Shown: positions 6,244 to 6,444 of the stretch, in pieces
Position numbering within the stretch: the stretch's first letter is position 1
Layout of the letters: each line of letters opens with the position of its first letter
DNA from: Pseudomonadota bacterium
GTDB taxonomy: Bacteria; Pseudomonadota; Alphaproteobacteria; Ferrovibrionales; Ferrovibrionaceae
Assembly (NCBI GenBank): GCA_021793055.1
Contig: JAJYTL010000189.1
Location: 1 to 6,444 of the forward strand
Direction: 5' to 3'
Length of the DNA: 6,444 bases
Program-made: the position numbers and the translations under genes
Notes under the pieces: model-generated
Databases searched by the model: none
What the model was told of the DNA's origin: nothing
What the model saw: the letters and a program-made list of their open reading frames with translations, nothing else

Positions 6244-6444
6244 CTATTGCAGGCGGGGAACCGAGAGTTCTTCGGCGGTGACCTCGTCGGTCCAGAAGCC
6301 GAGGGCCGCGATTTCGAGATCGCGAAGGTCGCCGCCCGCGCACAGGCGCGTGAGGCAAGCGCAGAGCTCGGCCGAGGCATCGGCAAGCGCCGTCGTCGCC
6401 GCTGGACTGATGTCGAGAACCGCGAAGGAACCGTCGGTTAGGCG
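6244..6444 (-). CDS. C-terminal end of an unrecognised protein (5' end outside window)
   Basis: On the minus strand a frame is open from the right edge to a TAG at 6246-6244 and gives 66 residues. The translation looks like real protein: it has a strand-like segment (GSFAVLDIS), an alanine/leucine-rich helix with three cysteines (ELCACLTRLC), and an acidic C-terminus (GFWTDEVTAEELSVPRLQ). Third codon positions are mostly G or C. The overlapping plus-strand frame (6247-6441) is arginine-rich and less convincing. The gene would converge on dgt with a 57-base gap. I do not recognise the family and assign no function. Confidence 0.6.
   Translation of the reverse strand, partial: RLTDGSFAVLDISPAATTALADASAELCACLTRLCAGGDLRDLEIAALGFWTDEVTAEELSVPRLQ

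Overview
The window is uniformly GC-rich, with strong G/C preference at third codon positions, and carries a tightly packed set of bacterial genes. The protein types and composition suggest a high-GC proteobacterium, most likely an alphaproteobacterium. This assignment is inferred from overall character, not from a marker gene. No tRNA, rRNA, CRISPR array, insertion sequence or phage gene was seen.

Left half (1-3576, plus strand): three genes in one apparent operon. First is the C-terminal part of a KamA-type radical SAM/PLP aminomutase, cut by the left edge. Four bases later comes a stand-alone ATP-grasp ligase of the D-Ala-D-Ala ligase superfamily (COG1181-like). It overlaps by 4 bases a third gene that fuses a second, divergent ATP-grasp ligase to a C-terminal GNAT acetyltransferase. 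The aminomutase keeps the two aspartates that read the side-chain amine of lysine in lysine 2,3-aminomutase. The simplest reading is a small pathway: lysine to beta-lysine, then one or two ATP-dependent amide ligations and an acetylation. The product would be an acetylated beta-amino-acid amide or short peptide, perhaps a compatible solute or specialised metabolite. This is the most interesting part of the window. The assembly is inferred; the individual families are well supported.

Middle (3467-4696, minus strand): an ion-transporter-superfamily (ArsB/NhaD/SLC13-like) membrane permease. It converges on the ligase-acetyltransferase gene and overlaps its 3' end by 110 bases. A 98-base divergent intergenic region (4697-4794) separates the permease from dgt and holds a conspicuous nested inverted repeat.

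Right half: dgt (4795-6186, plus), an HD-domain dNTP triphosphohydrolase. A 57-base gap with a small hairpin follows, then the C-terminal end of an unrecognised minus-strand gene that enters from the right edge (6244-6444). The other long open frames are antisense or out-of-frame shadows typical of GC-rich DNA.
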